40,688 bases of DNA from assembly GCA_905480575.1 (NCBI GenBank), contig CAJQQZ010000065.1, positions 1 through 40,688 of the forward strand, in the 5' to 3' direction. This document shows positions 33,566-40,688 of this stretch, one piece after another. The first letter of the stretch is position 1; the number at the start of each line of letters is the position of its first letter. The translations under genes and the position numbers were made by a program. The DNA is from an uncultured Alphaproteobacteria bacterium (GTDB lineage Bacteria > Pseudomonadota > Alphaproteobacteria > UBA7985 > CAJQQZ01). A model generated the notes under the pieces. The model was not told where the DNA came from, ran no database searches, and was given only the letters and a program-made list of their open reading frames with translations.

Positions 33566-34267
33566 ATGTTGAAAGTTCAAAATCTCGAAACATACTACGG
33601 TCGATCCCAAGCACTTTTTGGCATGGAGTTAACTGTCAACGCCGGAGAGGTCGTAACCTTGCTCGGACGCAATGGCATGGGTAAATCCACCACTATTCAG
33701 TCGATCATGGGAATTACCAAACCAGCATCTGGAACCCTTTCATTTGAGGGGCAAGATCTCACTAAACTCACTAGTTCTCGCATCGCCCGTCTTGGGCTGG
33801 GTCTCGTACCAGAAGGCCGCCAGATTTTCCCTAACCTAACTGTTTTTGAGAATCTGGTCGCAACAGAAGCCAATAGAGACAACCGTGACGAACCTTGGAC
33901 CCTGCCCCGTATCTTTGAATTGTTCCCGGCCCTAAAAGCGAGATCGTCTTCTATGGGCAATCTTCTGTCAGGTGGAGAACAACAAATGCTAGCTGTTGGC
34001 AGAGCGCTAATGACCAATCCCAAGTTACTCATCTTAGATGAGGCCACCGAAGGATTGGCCCCACTCATTCGTCAACAAATCTGGGATTGTTTGGCCTCTC
34101 TCAAAGCGCTCGGTCAATCCATCCTTGTCGTTGATAAGAATGTCGCTGATTTAGCCAAAATAGCCGATCGCCATTACATTATTGAAAAAGGCCAAGTCGT
34201 GTGGGAAGGCAATTCAACTGCCCTACTCTCGGACTCTGAATTGCAACAACGCTACTTGGGTGTTTGA
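33566..34267 (+). CDS. livF: ABC transporter ATPase (LivF-like)
   Basis: This 233-residue ATPase has LKVQNLETYYGRSQALFG, Walker A GRNGMGKSTTIQS, LVPEGRQIFPNLTVFENL, signature LSGGEQQMLAVGRAL and Walker B LLILDEATEGLAP. The usual switch His is replaced: the segment reads LVVDKNVADLA where VEQN or VEHD is expected. It follows livG by four bases. Its end overlaps the convergent hydrolase gene by 16 bases, so transcripts from both sides must collide. Confidence 0.94.
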   Translation: MLKVQNLETYYGRSQALFGMELTVNAGEVVTLLGRNGMGKSTTIQSIMGITKPASGTLSFEGQDLTKLTSSRIARLGLGLVPEGRQIFPNLTVFENLVATEANRDNRDEPWTLPRIFELFPALKARSSSMGNLLSGGEQQMLAVGRALMTNPKLLILDEATEGLAPLIRQQIWDCLASLKALGQSILVVDKNVADLAKIADRHYIIEKGQVVWEGNSTALLSDSELQQRYLGV

Positions 34268-35094
34268 GCTGGCCGACCTAACGCTTCCCAAAAAGCTGTG
34301 ATCTCCTCAGCGAAAGCGTCAGAGTTGAACAACGGTCCCATATGCCCGTCGTTTTCCAAAAGGCTGTGCTTGGCCTCCGGATGATGTTCCCTTAAGCGCT
34401 TGATAATCGCTTGCGCCGGCAACAAGGTCTCACCACCTTCCATGAGATGGATTGGGCAAGTCGGCCAATCCATCGGTTTTCTTCTTTGATCAAACGTGAC
34501 AGCTTGAGTTTCCCGATAGAGCTGCGGCGTTAAATCTACGATCCTCTGTCTTAGACTTTCCGGCATCTCATGCCAATGAACCCCGTTCCAAGCTTCGATG
34601 AAAATCTTGATCCCCTCTTCGGATTGCCCGGCTTCGTGCAAACGGATGAAAGCACCAACAAGTTCTTGATCCAACTTTATCGCTGCCTCATCCTCTTTTA
34701 CGTCAAGCACTGAAAAGATCATGGGCTCCACCAGGGTCAGGCTATCGGCCTTCATCCTATCAGCAAGCTGGAAGGCTAAAAGACCCCCCATCGAATGCCC
34801 GACGAGGTGTAATTGTGACCAAGGAAGAGTCTCGCAGAAATATTCGACAACTGAATGATGGTCTTTCACCGTGAACTCATCACCAAGAAAATCTAGATTG
34901 GTTTCACCATACCCGCAAAGATTGGGCACAACGACACGTCTATTGTCCGCGGATAACAGAGCAGCCAAACGATGATAGGCTTGAGCGCCAGTAGCCGCCG
35001 CGTGACAGATGACAACTAACTGATCAGAGTTTTGATCGCCAAACTCTAGCCACTCAATTTGGCCGCGCGCGTGATTGGAAAGACGAAGGTTCAA
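34252..35094 (-). CDS. alpha/beta-hydrolase
   Basis: This 280-residue hydrolase has the fold marks VVICHAAATGAQAYH, PNLCGYGETNLDF, the nucleophile elbow LVGHSMGGLLAF, the acid in HLMEGGETLLPA and the histidine in ENDGHMGPLF. The start is TTG at 35094, with AGGAATAGG in front. It follows the unknown gene at 35106 by 11 bases and with it the mttB-type gene, so the three form a leftward unit. Substrate unknown. Confidence 0.85.
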   Translation of the reverse strand: MNLRLSNHARGQIEWLEFGDQNSDQLVVICHAAATGAQAYHRLAALLSADNRRVVVPNLCGYGETNLDFLGDEFTVKDHHSVVEYFCETLPWSQLHLVGHSMGGLLAFQLADRMKADSLTLVEPMIFSVLDVKEDEAAIKLDQELVGAFIRLHEAGQSEEGIKIFIEAWNGVHWHEMPESLRQRIVDLTPQLYRETQAVTFDQRRKPMDWPTCPIHLMEGGETLLPAQAIIKRLREHHPEAKHSLLENDGHMGPLFNSDAFAEEITAFWEALGRPAQTPK

Positions 35095-35105
35095 GAAACC
35101 TATTC

Positions 35106-35729
35106 CTAAAGAGTAATTTCCGGGTCAACATCTACTAGCATAGTCGCAAGTATCGCAAACGGACTTTCGTGAACACTTGCACAGCCCTCCGCTTCCACTT
35201 CGCTCAACGATCGCTGGTAGAGCTTTCCATACTGCCACACTTGGTCATCAGAATAAATAAGACCATCCGATAAGCCCGCTACAGCAGCAGCCAACATGAC
35301 CATCATTCTAGTGGTGGTCAAATCGCCGTCTTCCGAGCAGTTGAAAGACCAGCATCGATTAAACTTAGACGCCTGCTGCAGTACCTCGTGTTGATGGTTT
35401 ACGCTGGTTCCAAAACCACCACCATTCCAAGGCAACAACCCAATTCTCTCTTGGTCTGCCCCAAACGGAGTGCAAGTAATCTCGATGCCCCCTGTGACCC
35501 CGTCTGCAAATACCCAAGCGTAATAATCTTCTTCCCATTCGAAGAAACAATCACTTGTTATTGAGTAATTATGGGAACCGTTGTTGGACACGATTTGAAC
35601 ATCGGTATTTGGTGCCATGGCTGCACCGTGGTTTCCAAAAAGCAGTTTCAGGTTTCTTTCGGTCTCAGTTACAACTTGGCCAAAAGTAATTCCAATCGTA
35701 CCAACGGGTACAACATCCAAATTTGACAT
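35106..35729 (-). CDS. protein of unknown function (207 residues)
   Basis: I do not recognise this protein. It is soluble, lacks a signal peptide and is acidic, with five cysteines (SDCFFEWEED, EITCTPFG, NRCWSFNCSED, EGCASVHES). The central part, DYYAWVFADGVTGGIEITC then GLLPWNGGGFG, is aromatic and glycine-rich and suggests a beta-sandwich; the second half (TTTRMMVMLAAAVAGLSD) is helical. It lies between an mttB-type gene (74 bases upstream) and a hydrolase gene (11 bases downstream) on the same strand, so it may act on a methylated-amine or ester intermediate. No ribosome binding site is obvious. Confidence 0.7.
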   Translation of the reverse strand: MSNLDVVPVGTIGITFGQVVTETERNLKLLFGNHGAAMAPNTDVQIVSNNGSHNYSITSDCFFEWEEDYYAWVFADGVTGGIEITCTPFGADQERIGLLPWNGGGFGTSVNHQHEVLQQASKFNRCWSFNCSEDGDLTTTRMMVMLAAAVAGLSDGLIYSDDQVWQYGKLYQRSLSEVEAEGCASVHESPFAILATMLVDVDPEITL

Positions 35730-35803
35730 GGCTAAAATTCACAATTGCGCTTTACAATGATCAAATTTTAACACTATTTCGAGTCGTAATACTAGAGTCT
35801 TAT

Positions 35804-37339
35804 CTAGAAATCCGTTGGCGCCCCACCTTCTTCTTTTCTTTTCGCGATGAAGGTGTCCAATTCATCTTTGATGGCTTGCTCGATTGGTGGCGGAGTGTAC
35901 TCAGCCAACATTTGTTTGTAGATGATGTTGGCTTTTTGATAGGCATCTGGTCGTCCGGCCTCTTCCCAGCTCTCAAAGTTTCGCCAGTCCGATATCATAG
36001 GTGAATAGAAAGCCGATTGATAACGTGATTGCGTATGGTCTGTTCCGAAGAAATGACCACCAGGCCCCACTTCTTTCATAGCTTCGAGCCCAAAGGCCTC
36101 TTCATTCACGGGAAAAGGCTGCATGAACTCCGCTGCCATCTGCAATAAGTCTGCATCAATGACCATCTTTTCAAAAGAGGCATGCAAACCGCCTTCCATC
36201 CAACCAGCCCCATGCATCAGCATGTTGCAATGCCCCATCAAAGCTCCCCAAAGAGAGAAGACCGACTCATAGGCTGCTTGAGCATCAACAGAATTGGCAG
36301 CGTTAACATTCGATGAACGGAATGGCACACCGTAGCGACGAGCGAGCTGACCAGAAACTAGCGCAGCACGCATGTATTCAGGTGTACCAAAGGCCGGAGC
36401 ACCGGACTTCATATCAACGTTGGATGTGAAACCGCCATAAATAAAAGGCGCGCCTGCGTTAACAACCTGAGTCATCACAAGACCCGCCAAAGCCTCAGCA
36501 TTTTGTTGAGTCAAAGCACCAGCAATTGTTACCGGTGCCATAGCACCCGCCAGTGTAAAGGGCGTCAACACAACAACTTGATTGCGTTTAGACATCTCAA
36601 TGATGCCCTTAAGCATGGGCTCATCCAGTTTCAGCGGTGAGTTGGAGTTGATCACCGTGAAAAGGCTGGGCTCCTGGTCCAATTGGTCGTGGGAAACACC
36701 TCGCGCGATCCGCGCAATCTCGATGCCGTCAAGAATGCGTTCAGCGCCTAATGAATAGGCATGGAATGCTTTGTCCGACAATGTCGCGAAATCATACAGA
36801 CAGTCGAGATGACGGGTTGAAGCATGGAGATCAGTTGGCTCCACTGGGTAACCACCAAAAAGATGAATGATATTAAGGCTTTGGCCCATTCGGACGAAGT
36901 TCTGAAAATCCTGCTGATTGCCTGGCCTTCTTCCTCCGTCCATGTCCGATGCGTTGGGTGCGGATGCTACTGTACAAAAGGCACAGTAGTTGTCTCCCAT
37001 ATGAAGATTGTGGTCGGAGTTTCGGGCATGAAGAGTGAATGAGGAGCGAACAGTCTTCAAAGATTGCTCAATCAACCCACGGTCAATCCGAACGCGGTGG
37101 CTGTTTTTAGAAACATCTGCTCCCGCTTCTTTTAGTATGTCACGGGCTTCCTCAAGTAGGAAATCAATCCCAATTTCCTCTAAGACCCGTAGAGAAGCAT
37201 CATGGATGGATTCTAATTCATCAGCTGAAACAGCTTCAACAGGCATGTAGGGAGACTTAACTTGTCTCCACGGAGGCTGTGCGAAAGATTCTCCTGCTGA
37301 ACGATCCTTGCGCCCGCTCAAACGTCCTCTACGTGCCAT
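35804..37339 (-). CDS. trimethylamine methyltransferase (MttB) family protein, non-pyrrolysine
   Basis: The 511-residue TIM-barrel protein is an uninterrupted frame, so it is not a pyrrolysine (TAG-read) MttB. Family landmarks are LRVLEEIGIDFLLEEARDIL near 50-72, SAPNASDMDGGRR near 125-137, CLYDFATLSDKAFHAYSLG, LTPFTLAGAMAPVTIAGAL, FIYGGFTSNVDMKSGAPAFG and GPGGHFFGTDHT. Known members include the glycine betaine methyltransferase MtgB, which moves a methyl group to a corrinoid protein. No corrinoid-protein gene is adjacent in the window. It is the first gene of a leftward unit and follows a terminator of the upstream importer operon; GGAG lies before the ATG. Confidence 0.9.
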   Translation of the reverse strand: MARRGRLSGRKDRSAGESFAQPPWRQVKSPYMPVEAVSADELESIHDASLRVLEEIGIDFLLEEARDILKEAGADVSKNSHRVRIDRGLIEQSLKTVRSSFTLHARNSDHNLHMGDNYCAFCTVASAPNASDMDGGRRPGNQQDFQNFVRMGQSLNIIHLFGGYPVEPTDLHASTRHLDCLYDFATLSDKAFHAYSLGAERILDGIEIARIARGVSHDQLDQEPSLFTVINSNSPLKLDEPMLKGIIEMSKRNQVVVLTPFTLAGAMAPVTIAGALTQQNAEALAGLVMTQVVNAGAPFIYGGFTSNVDMKSGAPAFGTPEYMRAALVSGQLARRYGVPFRSSNVNAANSVDAQAAYESVFSLWGALMGHCNMLMHGAGWMEGGLHASFEKMVIDADLLQMAAEFMQPFPVNEEAFGLEAMKEVGPGGHFFGTDHTQSRYQSAFYSPMISDWRNFESWEEAGRPDAYQKANIIYKQMLAEYTPPPIEQAIKDELDTFIAKRKEEGGAPTDF

Positions 37340-37417
37340 GTCTAACTACTCCAAAAGTATAACTACTCGGTAAACGATTCGGCTAATTCCACAAGACTCA
37401 AAGTTCGTTGGTAGGAA

Positions 37418-37446
37418 CAAAAAAAGGCCCCACCGAAGTGAGGCCT
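37418..37446 (-). terminator. intrinsic terminator after the PotABC-type operon
   Basis: On the minus strand AGGCCTCAC pairs with GTGGGGCCT around a TTCG tetraloop and is followed by TTTTTTTG. It lies 24 bases after the ATPase stop and separates that operon from the mttB-type gene. Confidence 0.92.
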
Positions 37447-37470
37447 TTCAATCAGTCAGTCAAACAAAGA

Positions 37471-38562
37471 TTAGGCATCAAGTGCCCGGCAATCTTCTAC
37501 TGTCCAACCCAAGTTAACTTTCTCGCCAACGGACAAAGAAGCGTGTTCAGAAGCATTCGGAATCTTGACGATAAACTCATCATTCCCGCAAACAGAAGCC
37601 CGTGTGCGAATATGATCACCAAGGTAAATCAATTCTTTGACAACACCTTCCGCAACGTTCGGGTATTTGGATGTAGGATTAACTTCAATACGTTCAGGTC
37701 TTAGCGACAGTGTTGTACGGCTGCCTTTAGCCGATGCTGCATCAATCTTCGCCGACTTGATAACTGATCCGTCGGAAAGTTTGACGTCACATTTGTCACC
37801 GTCAACACTCATAATTTCGCCGACGAACGTGTTATTCTCACCAATAAACTGAGCAACGAACGCGTTATCAGGCTGTTCATACAAGACGTCTGGTGGCGCA
37901 ATTTGCTGAATGACACCGTCGTTGAATACAGCAACTCTCGTTGACATTGTCAGAGCTTCTGACTGATCATGTGTTACGTAAACAACAGTAACGCCAAGCT
38001 GCTCGTGAATGTGCTTGATCTCATACTGCATTTGCTCACGCAGCTGCTTATCAAGCGCACCTAGTGGCTCATCCATGAGAACCAGTTCAGGCTTAAACAC
38101 CAGAGCACGAGCAACAGCAACACGCTGTTGCTGGCCACCTGAAAGCTGCATCGGACGACGGTTACCAAACTCACCGAGTTGAACCATATCCAGAGTATCC
38201 TGAACACGTTTCTCGATTTCAGCTTTGTTCATTTCCTTACGAACCTGCAACGGGAACGCAAGGTTCTCTGCCACAGTCATATGTGGGAACAAAGCATAGT
38301 TCTGGAACACCATGCCAATACCGCGTTTGTGAGGTGGCACGTTGTTAATCGGGCGATCACCCAGATAGATCTCGCCGTGAGTAGCAGGTTCAAAACCAGC
38401 CAACATCATCAGGCAAGTTGTCTTGCCGGAACCAGATGGCCCAAGCATTGTAAGGAACTCACCCTTGGCGATATCGAGGTTAAGGTCCTTAACAACCAGT
38501 TGTTCTCCATCGTAGGACTTTTGCACGCCCTGGAAACTGACAAGAATTTCTTCGTTAGACAT
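37471..38562 (-). CDS. spermidine/putrescine-type ABC importer ATPase (PotA-like)
   Basis: This 363-residue ATPase has Walker [35 protein letters not shown], signature [15 protein letters not shown], Walker [13 protein letters not shown] and switch His in [12 protein letters not shown]. Residues 270-360 form a TOBE domain ([12 protein letters not shown]). It is the last gene of a leftward importer operon (permease, permease, ATPase). The substrate may be a polyamine, betaine or similar compound; binding-protein evidence is off the window. Confidence 0.93.
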   Translation of the reverse strand: MSNEEILVSFQGVQKSYDGEQLVVKDLNLDIAKGEFLTMLGPSGSGKTTCLMMLAGFEPATHGEIYLGDRPINNVPPHKRGIGMVFQNYALFPHMTVAENLAFPLQVRKEMNKAEIEKRVQDTLDMVQLGEFGNRRPMQLSGGQQQRVAVARALVFKPELVLMDEPLGALDKQLREQMQYEIKHIHEQLGVTVVYVTHDQSEALTMSTRVAVFNDGVIQQIAPPDVLYEQPDNAFVAQFIGENNTFVGEIMSVDGDKCDVKLSDGSVIKSAKIDAASAKGSRTTLSLRPERIEVNPTSKYPNVAEGVVKELIYLGDHIRTRASVCGNDEFIVKIPNASEHASLSVGEKVNLGWTVEDCRALDA

Positions 38563-38595
38563 TTCGCTCTCCCTAAAGAGTCTGAATAGTTTAAT

Positions 38596-39480
38596 TTAAC
38601 GGCCAGTAACGCCACGAATACGATCACTACGACGACGCAGTAATTCGACCGTGGTTAACAGCACGATGGATAACAAGACGAGAATAGTCGCTGCCGACAG
38701 GATCGTTGGGCTAATTTCTTGGCGAATACCCGCCCACATCTGGCGCGGTAACGTCAGCTGCTCAGGACCACCAATAAAGAGGACAACAACAACTTCATCA
38801 AACGAGGTGATGAATGCGAACAGAGCACCCGAGATCATCCCTGGCAAAATCAAAGGCATTTGCACCTTGAAGAAGTTGTAAACCGGGCCTCCGCCCAACC
38901 CCGACGCCGCCCGCATGAGCGACTGATCGAAACCGACCAATGTCGACGTAACGGTGATCACAACAAACGGGATACCAAGAACGGTATGAGCAAAAATCAA
39001 TCCAGTAAATGTAGAAACGAGGTTCAACTTTGCATACCAGATGAAAATCGCAGGTGCCGTGATAATCAACGGAACAATCAAAGGCGAAATCATCATAGCC
39101 ATGATCAACTTGCCAAAAGGCATGTAAGGCTTTGAAATTGCCTGTGCAGCAAGAGTTCCAAGTGTTGTTGCAAGAAGAGTTGCGAAAATGGCAACGATGA
39201 ACGAGTTTTTCGCACCCCGTACCCACTTATCACTACAAACAGTCGTCACAATAGCATCAGAACAATCACCGATAAGGATCTTGTACCATCGCAGAGAAAA
39301 ACCTTCTGGGTCCAAAGACAACATCTGTTCTGTAAAGATCAGAAACGCCCCTGAAGAGAAAGACAGAGGAATGACCGCAACGAGTGGCGCTACGAGAAAG
39401 AAGAAAACAAACCCACAAAAGGCGAGGTAAAAATAGTGCCAAGCCCGCTGAGGGACGGTTGAATATGCATGTATAGCCAT
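38596..39480 (-). CDS. ABC importer permease (PotC-like)
   Basis: The 294-residue inner-membrane permease has the ABC coupling loop AASGLGGGPVYNFFKVQMPL and ends in TVELLRRRSDRIRGVTGR. Between the first two helices it holds an extra segment (SDAIVTTVCSDKWVRGAKNS) not found in ordinary PotC, with two cysteines. Four bases separate it from the PotB-like gene, and the ATPase follows 33 bases later with GGGAG. Confidence 0.92.
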   Translation of the reverse strand: MAIHAYSTVPQRAWHYFYLAFCGFVFFFLVAPLVAVIPLSFSSGAFLIFTEQMLSLDPEGFSLRWYKILIGDCSDAIVTTVCSDKWVRGAKNSFIVAIFATLLATTLGTLAAQAISKPYMPFGKLIMAMMISPLIVPLIITAPAIFIWYAKLNLVSTFTGLIFAHTVLGIPFVVITVTSTLVGFDQSLMRAASGLGGGPVYNFFKVQMPLILPGMISGALFAFITSFDEVVVVLFIGGPEQLTLPRQMWAGIRQEISPTILSAATILVLLSIVLLTTVELLRRRSDRIRGVTGR

Positions 39481-39484
39481 TTTC

Positions 39485-40688
39485 TTACCCCATCTTCATG
39501 TTGTCGATGCCGACAATCTTATCATAAACCCAATAGAGCAGGAGAATACCAACCAACAGAATAGCCCCCATTCCACAAGCGAGACCCCAGTTCAACGACG
39601 ATCTCATATGATAGTTGATCTGATTCCCGATGAGCTGGCCATCTTTACCGCCAACAAGTTCAGGTGTGATGAAGTAACCAACGGCCACAATGAACACCAG
39701 AATACAACCAGCACCGATTCCCGGTAGTGTTTGAGGCATATAGACCCGAATAAAGGCCAAAGAGGGCGTCGCACCGAGATTCTGTGCCGCGCGCATATAG
39801 GATGGTGGAATTGTCTTCATCACCGAATAGAGCGGCAAAATCATGAAGGGCAGAAGGATCTGCGTCATCACGATCAACGTACCAGTGTAGTTATACATCA
39901 TAGCCAGTCGATTATCATCACTGAGTATGCCTAACGCCACCAGCGTCGAGTTCACGACCCCTTCTTGTTGTAACATCACCATCCACGCAACGATGCGCAC
40001 TAAAAGTGACGTCCAGAACGGCATCAAAACGCAGATCATAAGCAAGTTTGAATGCTTCAGAGGTAGAGTTGCGAGCAAATGAGCCACTGGATAGGCCAAA
40101 ATGAGACAGAAGAGTGTAACAAGGACTGAGACCTGGAATGTCCGCCACCAGAACATCTTGTAAACGCGACGGTTTTCAGGCTGCTGGACAATTTCTAGAT
40201 CAGAGTTCTGCTTCAAATCAACAGAGTTCAAATAGTACTCGTAAGTCCAATTAGATTGCATGATAGAAAGGGACTTCCAAGTTTCGATGTCTCCCCAACG
40301 CTTATCAGCCTTGATCAACGCTTCTTTATAAGGACCACTATCAATGTTCTTCAATTTGCGTGAGGTCTTTTTGATCAATGAACGCCAACCAGACTTGGCA
40401 TAGTTCATGCGGCTTGACGCTTTACCGATCTGGAAACGATCACTCGTTTTCAGATCAGTTGCCATGGCGGCAAAAAGGTCTTCACCTGGCAATTCTTGTT
40501 TATCCCACTCAGCAAAGGCTTCGAAGGTATTTGGAAAAACATCGTTCACCAACCGATCATCCGCGCTCCGTACGAGCAGCATGAGAATCGGAATGACAAA
40601 CATAAGAATTAGGAAAATCAATGGAACACTGACCAGCCCGATGGCTTTCAGCTTGTTTTGGCGCATTGAGCGCTGCAGACTTACTTTT
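39485..40688 (-). CDS. ABC importer permease (PotB-like), 5' end off the window
   Basis: The frame stays open to the window edge. The first ATG inside is at 40666, but the preceding codons (K-V-S-L-Q-R-S) are in frame and no ribosome binding site is seen, so the real start is probably outside. From 40666 it encodes 393 residues. A first helix (LVSVPLIFLILMFVIPILML) is followed by a large hydrophilic domain of about 140 residues before the remaining helices, where ordinary PotB has a short loop. The coupling loop AAQNLGATPSLAFIRVYMPQ is canonical. The large periplasmic insert may contact the binding protein. Confidence 0.9.
   Translation of the reverse strand, partial: KVSLQRSMRQNKLKAIGLVSVPLIFLILMFVIPILMLLVRSADDRLVNDVFPNTFEAFAEWDKQELPGEDLFAAMATDLKTSDRFQIGKASSRMNYAKSGWRSLIKKTSRKLKNIDSGPYKEALIKADKRWGDIETWKSLSIMQSNWTYEYYLNSVDLKQNSDLEIVQQPENRRVYKMFWWRTFQVSVLVTLFCLILAYPVAHLLATLPLKHSNLLMICVLMPFWTSLLVRIVAWMVMLQQEGVVNSTLVALGILSDDNRLAMMYNYTGTLIVMTQILLPFMILPLYSVMKTIPPSYMRAAQNLGATPSLAFIRVYMPQTLPGIGAGCILVFIVAVGYFITPELVGGKDGQLIGNQINYHMRSSLNWGLACGMGAILLVGILLLYWVYDKIVGIDNMKMG

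Noticed and set aside
1-40688. CRISPR array, tRNA, rRNA or prophage genes
   Set aside because: No regularly spaced repeats, cloverleaf-like RNA or phage structural genes were found on either strand.

Overview
The window reads as accessory-rich chromosomal DNA of a free-living, probably marine alphaproteobacterium, possibly Rhodospirillales- or Kiloniellales-like. The evidence is moderate GC, dense short-gap operons, compatible-solute and methylated-amine genes, a sigma-54 ammonium transporter promoter and many small oxidoreductases and hydrolases. This placement is inference from gene content; there is no rRNA or tRNA marker. No CRISPR array, tRNA, rRNA or prophage is visible. The only mobile DNA is the end of an IS481-type insertion sequence at the left edge. 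|| Layout. 1-227: IS481-type end with the transposase start. 245-6905: scattered metabolic genes (FMN alpha-hydroxy-acid oxidase, pirin with a damaged start codon, YghU-type glutathione transferase, crotonase-family enzyme lacking the usual acidic residues, TauD-like dioxygenase, PPOX flavoprotein, metallo-beta-lactamase-fold hydrolase). 7010-8325: a T4 RNA ligase 1-type enzyme, with a 40-residue small ORF and a strong terminator directly in front of its ribosome binding site. 8473-11439: a single 988-residue protein joining a SerC-like aminotransferase to a SerA-like dehydrogenase, preceded by another terminator hairpin placed directly before the ribosome binding site. 11671-17443: a divergent locus with an intact-dyad secreted caspase-like protease on one strand. 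On the other strand lies an operon of a pseudo-caspase (catalytic Cys replaced by Ser), a secreted FecR-like protein and a CHASE2-adenylate cyclase. A cAMP-CRP-like operator lies between the two arms. 17465-20640: a second alpha-hydroxy-acid oxidase and a large membrane protein of unknown function. 20882-22312: amt with a sigma-54 promoter and a terminator. 22360-26005: proX-proV-proW-type betaine importer with an internal terminator. 26243-34267: hydrolases, a glutamine-synthetase-like ligase, and a benzoate-CoA-ligase-type enzyme divergent from livHMGF that lacks a linked binding protein. 34252-37339: hydrolase, unknown protein and a non-pyrrolysine MttB-family methyltransferase. 37471-40688: a PotABC-type importer whose first permease runs to the window edge. 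|| How the parts fit. The betaine-type importer, the MttB-family methyltransferase, the PotABC-like importer and Amt suggest uptake and use of methylated nitrogen compounds. The acyl-CoA ligase and liv genes suggest uptake and activation of an aromatic or organic acid. The best candidates for an undescribed system are: the paired active and inactive caspase-like proteins with a cAMP-producing receptor and a CRP-like site; the RNA ligase with its sORF-terminator leader; and the SerC-SerA fusion with a leader attenuator.
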